Positions 1 through 7,500 of a DNA stretch of 12,529 nt are shown piece after piece. The translations under genes were made by a program, and so were the position numbers. The DNA lies in assembly GCA_964528705.1 (NCBI GenBank), contig CAZGUW010000137.1, positions 1 to 12,529 of the forward strand, in the 5' to 3' direction. Positions within the stretch are counted from its first letter, which is position 1. Each line of letters begins with the position of its first letter. The notes beneath the pieces were generated by a model. The model ran no database searches. It saw only the letters and a program-made list of their open reading frames with translations, and was not told the DNA's origin. The stretch comes from SLRI01 sp964528705. GTDB taxonomy: Bacteria; Pseudomonadota; Alphaproteobacteria; Geminicoccales; Geminicoccaceae.

Positions 1-743
1 TGCCGGGGCCGGTGCGGGCGCCGGGGCCGCCGGACGCGGTGCCGCCATCCGGGGCTCCTGCGGGGCCGGCTGCGGCGCGGGCTGTGCCGCGGCGGGCGCC
101 TGATCCTCGGCCGCCTCGTTGCCGCCACGGGCGCGACCGGTCCGAGCCCGATCACCAGCGGAATGCCCCGGGCACGGGCGAGCATGGCGACGTGGCTCGC
201 GGCACTGCCCGCCCCGAGCGCGGCCCCACCGAGCACCGTCCAGTCGAAGCCGAGGAAGCGCGATGGGCTGAGGTCGCTGGCAAGGACGATCGCACCCGCC
301 GGCGGGGCGGGCGCCGGGCCGCCGCTACCGGCGAGCGCCGCCATGACGCGATCGCGCAGGTCAAGGAGGTCGGCGGCGCGGGCGCGGAAATAGGGATCGT
401 CGTCGCCGGCGAAGACCTCGACCTGCGGCGCAAGCCCCTGTTGCCAGGCCCGGGCCGCCGGCGTGCCCTCGGCCACGAGTACCTCGGCCGCCTCGACGAG
501 GGCCGGATCCTCCAGCATCTCGAGCTGGAACCCCAGGATCTCCGCCGCCATCTCCTCGCCTTCCGCGAGCAGGAGCGCTAGCTGCTCTTTGGCGGCCGCG
601 ATGGCGTCGGTCAGCCGCGCCATTTCCGCCTCGGGCGTGCCGGCCGGCCGGTCGGCCGCCCTTTCGAGGTCGGGCAGGTGGAAGAGGGGCCCGAGTGCCA
701 GGCCCGGTGCTGCCACGCGACCTTTGTAGTGCTTCTCAGCCAT
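1..743 (-). CDS. ptsI: PTS enzyme I (PEP-protein phosphotransferase), N-terminal part, open at window edge
   Basis: Enzyme I autophosphorylates from PEP and passes the phosphate to HPr in the cytoplasm. The frame starts at an ATG whose product begins MAEKHYKGRVAAPG, the usual EI opening. Residues about 30-135 are the helical HPr-binding region. Residues about 150-205 are the swivelling phosphohistidine domain, with the active His at about residue 184 in ASHVAMLARARGIP, matching the family pattern SHxAIxAR. There is no GAF domain, so this is not the nitrogen-type EI (PtsP). Only about 208 convincing residues of the usual 550-600 are present. Left of about base 122 the frame turns into an Arg/Pro-rich run unlike any EI, while another minus frame reads as an Ala/Pro/Gln linker, so the sequence there is probably shifted or joined to something else. 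The start overlaps the end of ptsH by 8 bases, indicating translational coupling. Identification is firm for residues 1-205; the rest is unreliable. Confidence 0.88.
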   Translation of the reverse strand, partial: MAEKHYKGRVAAPGLALGPLFHLPDLERAADRPAGTPEAEMARLTDAIAAAKEQLALLLAEGEEMAAEILGFQLEMLEDPALVEAAEVLVAEGTPAARAWQQGLAPQVEVFAGDDDPYFRARAADLLDLRDRVMAALAGSGGPAPAPPAGAIVLASDLSPSRFLGFDWTVLGGAALGAGSAASHVAMLARARGIPLVIGLGPVAPVAATRRPRIRRPPRHSPRRSRPRRSPGWRHRVRRPRRPHRPR

Positions 744-1017
744 GCTCATCGAAATTGCGCTCGACGAGGCCCCTGAGCCCCGCGATCGCTTCTGCCGCAT
801 CGGCGCCCTCGGCCTCGAGCTCGATCTCGGTGCCGGTCTTGAGCTTGAGCGCCATGACCTTGACGATGCTCTTCGCGTCGACCCAGGCGCCGTCCGGCAG
901 GCCGCGCAGGCGAATGGCGGAATCGTAGCCCTTGGCGAGCTTCGTCAGCTTCACCGCCGGGCGGGCATGCAGGCCGGTCGGATGGTCGACGCGGACCCGC
1001 GTGTTCTCGGCTGTCAT
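736..1017 (-). CDS. ptsH: HPr phosphocarrier protein
   Basis: A 93-residue HPr, the normal size for the family. It carries phosphate from enzyme I to downstream PTS acceptors, here most likely DhaM encoded just upstream. The active-site histidine is His17 in PTGLHARPA. The regulatory-serine region is DAKSIVKVMAL, with Ser50 in the position of Ser46 of classical HPr; whether it is phosphorylated depends on an HPr kinase that is not in view. The ATG is chosen because a GGAGGAG ribosome binding site lies 8 bases upstream and the protein then begins just before the first HPr strand. Its start overlaps the dhaM stop by one base (TGATG), and its end overlaps ptsI by 8 bases. Identification is certain; which acceptor it serves is inferred from the neighbour. 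Confidence 0.95.
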   Translation of the reverse strand: MTAENTRVRVDHPTGLHARPAVKLTKLAKGYDSAIRLRGLPDGAWVDAKSIVKVMALKLKTGTEIELEAEGADAAEAIAGLRGLVERNFDEHG

Positions 1018-1403
1018 CAGCGCCACTCCTCCGCCGCCGTCACCACTTCGTCCAGGGTGCTGCCGGTGGACGCCTCGGTCGCGGCGATCACCGCCCCCTC
1101 CACCACCGGTGCCGCGGCGATGCGGACGAGGCCGCGGCGCGCCTCGTCGAGCATCTCGATGGCCATCTCGCTGTTCATCTCCGCCCCGCCGAGATCGACC
1201 AGGACGGCGACCCCGGCCGCTGACCACACGGCCTCGATGCCGGCCAGGATCCTCGCCGCATCCGTGCCGAGCCCGCCATCGGGATCGCCGCCCACGCCCG
1301 TGCAGCTCACCTCGTCGCCCACCATCTGGCGCACCATGTCGACGGCACCCTCGGCGACCTTGGGCGAGTGCGAGACGATGAGGATGCCGACCGTGCCGCT
1401 CAT
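1017..1403 (-). CDS. dhaM: DhaM, phosphoryl donor subunit of dihydroxyacetone kinase (EIIA-Man fold, stand-alone)
   Basis: A 128-residue single-domain DhaM. In the family it accepts phosphate from HPr on a histidine and rephosphorylates the ADP held by DhaL, so that DhaK/DhaL can phosphorylate dihydroxyacetone using PEP. The active histidine is His12 in ILIVSHSPKVAEG. The signatures GGDPDGGLGT (about 38-47) and VDLGGAEMNSEMA (about 69-81) are typical of DhaM and separate it from sugar-specific EIIA-Man proteins. In E. coli DhaM is fused to HPr-like and EI-like domains; here these are three consecutive genes, consistent with one phosphorelay. The ATG overlaps the stop of the TIM-barrel gene (ATGA), and the stop overlaps the ptsH start by one base. 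No dhaK or dhaL lies in the window; they may be beyond the left edge or elsewhere. In some bacteria DhaM-type relays serve regulation rather than sugar use. Confidence 0.92.
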   Translation of the reverse strand: MSGTVGILIVSHSPKVAEGAVDMVRQMVGDEVSCTGVGGDPDGGLGTDAARILAGIEAVWSAAGVAVLVDLGGAEMNSEMAIEMLDEARRGLVRIAAAPVVEGAVIAATEASTGSTLDEVVTAAEEWR

Positions 1404-2236
1404 GCGCCGAATCCGATCTTCTTGAAGGCTGCGACCTGGGCGGTGAGCGCCTGCTCGGTCGGCAGCCGCTCCATCGACGAGGCGCCGTAGAAGCCGTGGC
1501 AATGCTCGGTGCGGGCGAGGACATAAGCCGCATCCTCGGGCGTGGCGATGGGCCCGCCATGGCAGATGACGATGACGTCCGACCGCACCCGGCGCGCCGC
1601 CGCCGCCCACTCGTCGATGATCGCCGGGCAGTCCTCGAGCTTCACTGCAGTCTCGGCGCCGATCGTGCCACCGGTCGTGAGCCCCATGTGCGGGACGATG
1701 AGGTCGGCCCCGGCCTCGGTCATGGCGACGGCCTCGTCGGCGGAGAAGACATAAGGTGTGGTCAGCATGTCGAGCTCGTGCGCGGCCCGGACGAGGTCGA
1801 CCTCCAGCCCGTAGCCCATGCCGGTCTCCTCGAGATTGGTGCGCATGACGCCGTCGAAGAGCCCCACGGTCGGGAAGTTCTGGATGCCGGCGAAGCCCAT
1901 GTCCTTGAGATCGCGCAGGAACTTCTCCCGGAGCATGAAGGGGTCGGTGCCGTTGACGCCGGCGAGCACCGGTGTCCGCTGCACCACCGGCAGCACTTCG
2001 TGCGCCATCTCGACGACGATGTCGTTGGCGTTGCCGTAGGCCATGAGCCCGGCGAGCGAGCCCCTGCCGGCCATGCGGTAGCGGCCGGAATTGTAGATGA
2101 CGATGAGGTCGATGCCGCCCGCCTCCTCGCACTTGGCACTGAGGCCCGTGCCGGCACCGCCGCCGATGATCGGCACGCGCCGGCGCACCATGTCCTGGAA
2201 CTTCTCGACCAGCGCCTGGCGTTCGAAGCGGGGCAT
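1400..2236 (-). CDS. TIM-barrel protein, 'phosphoenolpyruvate hydrolase' / TIM-br_sig_trns family
   Basis: A 278-residue full-length member of the family named TIM-barrel signal transduction or phosphoenolpyruvate hydrolase (PF09370-type), related to the C-terminal half of the plant Tm-1 protein. Visible family features are VPIIGGGAGTGLSAK (21-35), the NSGRYRM segment (49-55), GVNGTDPF (93-100), NFPTVGLFDG (120-129) and CHGGPI near 225-230, placed as expected for loops at the C-terminal face of a (beta/alpha)8 barrel. The name 'PEP hydrolase' rests on similarity to phosphonopyruvate hydrolase/PEP mutase-like barrels; I see no proof of the reaction. It starts directly after the stop of the Tm-1-like gene (TGAATG, no gap), with a GAGGA-like site inside that gene, and its stop overlaps dhaM. 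The pairing with UPF0261 is recurrent in bacteria, so the two probably work together. Family is firm, biochemical role open. Confidence 0.87.
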   Translation of the reverse strand: MPRFERQALVEKFQDMVRRRVPIIGGGAGTGLSAKCEEAGGIDLIVIYNSGRYRMAGRGSLAGLMAYGNANDIVVEMAHEVLPVVQRTPVLAGVNGTDPFMLREKFLRDLKDMGFAGIQNFPTVGLFDGVMRTNLEETGMGYGLEVDLVRAAHELDMLTTPYVFSADEAVAMTEAGADLIVPHMGLTTGGTIGAETAVKLEDCPAIIDEWAAAARRVRSDVIVICHGGPIATPEDAAYVLARTEHCHGFYGASSMERLPTEQALTAQVAAFKKIGFGA

Positions 2237-3439
2237 TCAGCTTGTCCTCGTGATCTCGTGGAAGGCGGCGACGCAGGCGGCGGCGAAGGCCGCATCGTTG
2301 ATGTTCTGGGCCACGCGGACGAGGCGCCGGTTGGCGGCAGGGCGGAAATCCGCCTCGAGTGCCGCAAAGAGCGCCGCGTCGGCTTGCGGATCGAAGAAGG
2401 GCTGGCCCTCGGCGTCGATCGCCGATACCCCGCCGTCCGGGATCAGGAAGCGGACGGGCCCTTCCATCCGGTTGAGCCGCGCCGCGAGCCAGGCGCCGAA
2501 GCGGGCGTTCTCCTCGGCCGTCGTGCGCATCAGCGTGACGTTCGGGTTGTGCACGTAGAGGCGGCGGTCCCGGAAACGTTCCGGCACGGTCTCCATCGCC
2601 CCGAAATTGACCATGTCGAGGGCGCCAGGCGAACCGACATAGGGAATGCCGGTCTCGATCACCGCCTCGAGGCGATCCTCGCCCGCCGGCAGCACACCGC
2701 CCACCAGCAGGTCGGCGATCTCCGTCGTGGTGATGTCGAGCATCGCACCGACGAGCCCGCTCGCCACCAGCTTCTCGAGCGCCTGACCCCCTGTGCCGGT
2801 GGCGTGGAAGACGAGGCAGTCATAGTCGGCCTCGAGTGCGCGCGTCACCTGCTGCACGCAGGCCGTGGTGACCCCGAACATGGTGAGCCCGATGGCCGGC
2901 TTCGCGGCTGCCGCCGGCATCGGGGCCTGGTGCAGCATCATGCCGGCCAGCGCATGGGCGGCGTTGCCCAGCACGCGCCTGGTGATCGCGTTCAGTCCCT
3001 GGACGTCGGCCACGGCGTGCAGCATCAGGATATCGGCGGGGCCGACATAAGGCGCCACATTGCCCGAGGCCACGGTCGAGACCATCACCTTGGGCAGGCC
3101 CACCGGCAGAGCGCGCATGGCGGCCGTAACGAGGGTCGTGTTGCCGGACCCGCCGGCGCCGATCATGCCGCCGATATCGTCCCGGCTCGCCACGAAGCGA
3201 ACGAAAGCCTCGGCCATGGCGGCGACGGCACTCCCCCGGTCGCCGGTGAAGACAGCATCCGGACCCTTCGGGTGATGGGCCGCGACCTCGCGAGCGGAGA
3301 CGTCTGCCGGCCCGGCCTCGCCGCTGGTGCCGAGATCGACGAGGCAGGTGGCGACACCCGCGGCCTCGAGGCAGCCCTGAACATAGCCGAGCTCCGTCGC
3401 CTTGCTGTCCAGCGTGCCGCAGACATAGGCCCTGGCCAC
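2237..3439 (-). CDS. Tm-1-like ATP-binding protein (UPF0261 family)
   Basis: A 400-residue protein of the UPF0261/Tm-1-like family (PF06792-type), homologous to the N-terminal half of tomato Tm-1, a domain that binds nucleotide and blocks tobamovirus replication in plants. The bacterial function is not known. The opening (V)ARAYVCGTLDSKATEL matches the family start YVVGTxDTK. Glycine-rich motifs GAGGSGNTTL (94-103) and FHATGTGG (211-218) are the conserved nucleotide-site loops; DGGVSAID lies near 335-342. I chose the GTG at 3439 because AGGAG lies 8 bases upstream and the protein then begins exactly at the first strand. An ATG at 3475 would add 12 residues of no family character and has no ribosome site. 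It is followed without a gap by the TIM-barrel gene and preceded after 54 bases by the histidine phosphatase. Length is normal. Confidence 0.88.
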   Translation of the reverse strand: MARAYVCGTLDSKATELGYVQGCLEAAGVATCLVDLGTSGEAGPADVSAREVAAHHPKGPDAVFTGDRGSAVAAMAEAFVRFVASRDDIGGMIGAGGSGNTTLVTAAMRALPVGLPKVMVSTVASGNVAPYVGPADILMLHAVADVQGLNAITRRVLGNAAHALAGMMLHQAPMPAAAAKPAIGLTMFGVTTACVQQVTRALEADYDCLVFHATGTGGQALEKLVASGLVGAMLDITTTEIADLLVGGVLPAGEDRLEAVIETGIPYVGSPGALDMVNFGAMETVPERFRDRRLYVHNPNVTLMRTTAEENARFGAWLAARLNRMEGPVRFLIPDGGVSAIDAEGQPFFDPQADAALFAALEADFRPAANRRLVRVAQNINDAAFAAACVAAFHEITRTS

Positions 3440-3476
3440 GCCCCGATCTCCTGCGTTGTCTCCCCGCCGCAACATG

Positions 3477-3493
3477 GCCGCGAATGGCGCGGC
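3477..3493 (-). other. Short GC hairpin between phosphatase stop and Tm-1-like gene
   Basis: Directly after the TAA of the phosphatase the transcript would form a 6-base-pair stem (GCCGCG / CGCGGC) with a 5-base loop. There is no U tract, so it is unlikely to be a terminator by itself. It could be an mRNA processing or stability element, or chance in GC-rich sequence. Confidence 0.25.
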
Positions 3494-4157
3494 TTAGCAA
3501 GGCCCGAGCGGATTCGCGACTTCCTCCATCGGCCGCCAGGCGAAGCGGGGTGCCAGGCTCCGGGCGTCCAGCGCGAAGACGCAGCCGCCCTTCGGCTGAT
3601 CGTGCCGGCGGTCGATCTTAAGCCCGGCATGGCGGCAGTAGAGGAGGGTGCCGACGCCGCCGTGGCCGACGAGGAGGAGGGGGGTGGCCAGGTCATGGTC
3701 CGCCAGCACCGCCTCGAGTTCGGCTGCGATCCGCGCCTGGGCGTCGCTGGCACGCTCCCAGCCTCGTCGGGCCGGGCGAAGAACTCGTTGGCCACCTGCT
3801 CGAATTCGGCAGGCACGAGGAAGCCCGTGGCCGAGCGGTCGTTCTCGTGCATGGCTGGGCGCTCGACGATTTCGGCGCCCGATGCCTCGGCGATGAGCTC
3901 GGCCGTCTCCACGGCCTTGCGCTCGGCGCTGGTGACGATCCGCCGGCAGGCGCGGAGCCAGGCGGAGTCCCGGACCGCCAGCACCCNNNNNNNNNNCCCG
4001 TAGCCTCCCGGCTGCGCCAGGCCGGCGTGCCCGGACCGATGCCGACGATGTGCAGCACACCCCGCGCCCGGCCCGTGGCCGACAAATCCCATTCGGGCAC
4101 CGGGACAGCGGGATCGATGGTCACTTCGGGATGGGAGAGGTAGTAGATCACCGTCAT
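3494..4157 (-). pseudogene. Histidine phosphatase family protein, interrupted by an assembly gap and a frameshift
   Basis: Three pieces in three different minus-strand frames make up one protein of the histidine phosphatase (phosphoglycerate mutase-like) superfamily. Piece 1 (4157 to about 4053) begins MTVIYYLSHPEV and continues to TGRARG. Piece 2 (about 3984-3763) carries IVTSAERKAVETAE and HENDRSATGF. Piece 3 (about 3760-3494) carries WERASDAQAR, the second catalytic histidine in LLVGHGGVGT, and RHDQPKGG. The usual first motif RHGE is SHPE here, so the motif arginine is Ser while the phospho-accepting His (residue 9) remains; this is a known-looking variant subfamily. The first break coincides with the N run, the second is a loss of 1+3n bases near 3762. 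Both may be assembly errors rather than real decay. The ATG at 4157 is preferred to one at 4184 because it starts the first strand. Probably the first gene of the Tm-1-like operon. Substrate unknown. Confidence 0.75.
3987..3996. other. Assembly gap (10 Ns)
   Basis: Ten unresolved bases lie inside the histidine phosphatase gene. The fixed, round length suggests a scaffolding placeholder rather than a measured distance. The right flank (about 3997-4052) does not read as phosphatase; see the finding on this junction. Confidence 0.97.
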
Positions 4158-4208
4158 GTTCGGGCCCACAATATTGGCGGCCATGTCGGTCGGCTGGATG
4201 AACTCGCC

Positions 4209-4538
4209 ATGGTCTATCTGCAGCTCGTCGTCGCCATCGCCTGCGAGGTCGCGGGTACCACGGCGCTGCAGGCGTCGCAGCAGTTCACGCGGTTCTGGCC
4301 GTCGGTGGCGGTCGTGGTGTGCTACGGGCTCGCCTTCTTCTTCCTCGCCCTGGTGCTTCGGACCATCCCGGTCGGCATCGCCTACGCGATCTGGTCCGGC
4401 CTCGGCATCGTCCTGATCTCGCTCGTCGGGCTCGTCGTCTTCGGCCAGCGGCTGGACTTCTGGGCCGTCATCGGCCTCGGACTGATCATCGCCGGGGTGC
4501 TGATCGTCAACCTGTTATCGGAGTCGGTTGGCCACTGA
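4209..4538 (+). CDS. Small multidrug resistance (SMR) transporter, EmrE/QacE type
   Basis: A 109-residue, four-helix inner-membrane protein that in this family exchanges protons for cationic drugs as a dimer. Helices are at about 3-22, 30-50, 57-79 and 84-104. The essential membrane glutamate is Glu13 in AIACEVAGTTAL (EmrE Glu14). Tyr39, Tyr59 and Trp62 align with EmrE Tyr40, Tyr60 and Trp63, and the helix-4 dimer motif GLGLIIAGVLIVNL is intact. Together these favour a drug-type SMR over a guanidinium exporter, though the subtype is not certain from sequence alone. The ATG at 4209 gives the normal family length; a longer open frame upstream has no SMR character. It is divergent from the phosphatase (51 bases apart) and ends 9 bases from the convergent RND pump gene. 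No strong promoter is visible in the 51-base gap. Confidence 0.93.
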   Translation: MVYLQLVVAIACEVAGTTALQASQQFTRFWPSVAVVVCYGLAFFFLALVLRTIPVGIAYAIWSGLGIVLISLVGLVVFGQRLDFWAVIGLGLIIAGVLIVNLLSESVGH

Positions 4539-4547
4539 GCGGCGGGG

Positions 4548-7500
4548 CTACTCGGCCGGGCGGGTGCGCCCGGGCAGCTCGGCCTCGAGCTCCCGGCCGA
4601 CGACGCTCGCCGGCCGCGTGAAGCGGGCGAGGAGGTCGTAGAGCACAGGGGTCAGGACCAGTGTTAGCACCGAGGCGAGACTCAGCCCGCCGATGATCAC
4701 GGTACCGATGGCGATCCGGCTCTCCGCCCCGGCACCGCTGGCGATGACGAGCGGGACCGCACCTAGCACGGTCGAGACGACGGTCATGACGATGGGCCGC
4801 AGCCGCAGCACGGCGGCCTCGACCACCGCCTCGCGCACAGTGTGCCCCTCGTCGCGGAGCTGGTTGGCGAACTCGACGATGAGAATGCCGTTCTTGGCCA
4901 TCAGGCCGATCAGCAGCACGACGCCGATCTGGCTGTAGACGTTGAGCGAGAGCCCGGTGACGTAGAGGGCGAAGAGCGCACCCGCGACGGCGAGCGGCAC
5001 GGTGAGCATGATGATGAGCGGGTGGATCCAGCTCTCGAACTGGGCGGCGAGCACGAGGAAGACGATGAGCAGCGCCAGGCCGAAGGTGAGCAGGATGCCG
5101 CCCTTGGCCTCCAGGAACTCGCGGCTCTGCCCGGCGAAGCCGAGATGCGCCTCCGCCGGCAGGGTGTCGAGGGCGATCGCCTGGATATAGTCGATGGCCG
5201 CGCCCAGGTCGTAGCCGTCGGCGAGCGAGGCGGTGATGGTGACGGCCGGCAGGCGGTCGTAGCGGCGCAGCGACGGTGCCGCCGCCGCCTCCTCGGCCGA
5301 GACGAGGGCCGTCAGCGGCACCAGACGGTCGCCCTTGCCGCTGCGCACGAAGATGTTGGCGAGGTCGGTGGGGCTGCGGCGGTCCTCGTGGCGGGCCTGG
5401 ATGATCACCGGGTATTCCCGGCCGCGGTCGATGTATTCGGTGACCTCGCGGGAGGCCAGCAGGGTCTGCAGCGTCTGGGCGATGGTCTCGAGCGGAATGT
5501 CCAGGTCGTCGGCCCGGTCGCGGTCGACGCGCAGCGTCAGCTGCGGCTGGTTCTCCTCGAAATCGACCTCGAGGTTCTGGAGGTTTTCGTTCGCCTCGGC
5601 GCGCTCGACGATGTCGTCGGCCCATTCCTTCGCACTCTGGAAGTCCGGGCCGCCGATGACCACGCGAAGCGGCGTGCTCGAGCCCCTGAGCCCGAGCCCG
5701 GCGGGGCTCACCGGGAAGGCGCGCACCCCGCTGATGCCCGAGACCTTCGGGATGAGCTCGCCGACGATGGCCTGCTGCGGGCGCTCGCGCTCGGCCCAGT
5801 CGGCGAGCCGGCCGACGACGAAGCCGCGATTGTTCGCGTTCCAGGAGCCGGCGATGGCGAACATGGACGCGACCTCGCCGTTCTCGGTGAGCGGCCGGAC
5901 CAGGTCCTCGACCATGGCCACGTGCTCGTCCGTGTAGGCGACGGTGCTGCCCTGGGGGGCCGTGATGGGCACGAAGAAGACGCCCCGGTCCTCCTTCGGC
6001 GTCAGCTCCTGCGGCAGCGCCAGATAGAGGCCGGCGCTGGTGGCGGCGAGCAAGAGGCCAAGGACCAGGATCGGCAGGGGGGCTGCGAGGGCGCGGGTGA
6101 GGAGCCGCCGGTAGAGATCGCCGACGGCCCGCGCCGCCCGGCCGCCGCCGGTCGTCTCCGTGCCGGCGGTCCTGGCCTTCAGCACGCGCGAGCACAGGGC
6201 AGGGCAGAGCGTCAGGGCCACGAAGGTCGAGATCAGCACGGCCGCGGCGAGCACGAGCCCGAACTCGATGAAGAGCCGGCCCACCTGGCCCTGCATGAAG
6301 GAGAGCGGCACGAAGACGGCGATCAGCGTCAGCGAGGTGGCGATGATCGCGAAGGTCACCTGCCGGGCACCCAGCACCGAGGCGGTGATCGGCGTCTCGC
6401 CCTCCTCGATCCGCCGCTGGATGTTCTCCAGCATGACGATGGCGTCGTCGACCACGAGCCCGATGGCGAGGATCAGCGCCAGCAGCGTCAGCACGTTGAT
6501 CGAGAAGCCCAGTGCCTGGATCAGGATGAAGGCGCCGATGATGGCGACCGGGATGGTGACGGCCGGGACCAGCGTCGCCCGGAGCGACAGGAGGAAGACG
6601 AAGATGACGAGCACGACGAGGATGATCGAGATGCCGAGGGCGATCAGCACCTCGCGGATCGAGGCGGCGATGAAGATCGCGTCGTCGGAGCCGACGACGA
6701 TGTCCATCCCGGCCGGCAGGATCGGCCGCAGGAGATCGATCTCGTTCCGCACCGCCTCGGAGATGGCGATCGTGTTGGCCTGCGACTGGCGGAGCACGTT
6801 GATGCCGACGGCGGGCCGCCCGTCCGAGCGCACGAAGGTCGAATCGTCCTCGGCACCCAGCTCCACCCGGGCGACGTCGGCGAGGCGGATCGGGTAGCCG
6901 TCCGCCGTCGCGACCACCAGCCGGCGGAAGCTCTCGACGTCGCGCAGTCGGCTGTCGAGGCGGACGGTCAGCTCGCGCGAGGTGGACTCGACCTCACCCG
7001 CCGGCAGCTCCAGATTGTTGCGCCGGAGTGCTGCCTCGATGTCGGAGGTCGTCAGGTTGCGGGCGGCGAGCGCCCGGCGGTCGAGCCAGATGCGGATGGC
7101 GAAACGCCGCTGGCCGTTGATCTCGACATTCGCCACGCCGTCCAGGGTCGCCAGCCGGTCGACGAGGAAGCGCTCGACATAGTCGGTGATCTCCGCCGGG
7201 TTCATCCGGTCGGAGACGATGCCGATGCGCATCACCGGGTCGGCGTCGCTGTCGCTCTTGACGATCCGCGGCTCGTCCGCGTCTTCGGGCAGGCTGGCGC
7301 GCACCCGGGCGACGGCGTCGCGCACGTCGTTGGCGGCCTCGTCGATGTCGCGGTCGGTGTTGAAGGTGATCACCGTGCGGCCCCGGCCGCGGCGGCTCTC
7401 GGAGGTGATCTCGCGCACGCCGGAAATGCCGGCGACGGCCCCCTCGATCACCTCGGTGATGTCGGTGTCGACGATTTCGGGCGCCGCACCCGTGTACATC

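Noticed and set aside
12..581. Plus-strand open frame of 189 codons at the left edge
   Set aside because: It lies opposite ptsI, is Arg/Gly-rich and low in complexity, and has no ribosome site.
2237..3475. ATG at 3475 as the start of the Tm-1-like gene
   Set aside because: It lacks a ribosome site and adds 12 residues before the conserved first strand; the GTG at 3439 has AGGAG at good spacing.
1496..4003. Plus-strand open frame of 835 codons opposite the Tm-1-like and TIM-barrel genes
   Set aside because: It is an antisense shadow with biased composition, crosses several real genes and runs into the N gap.
3985..4058. A tetrapyrrole methylase gene fragment as a real gene
   Set aside because: Only about 20 residues next to the N run support it, and removing it restores the phosphatase frame, so I treat it as a probable misassembly.
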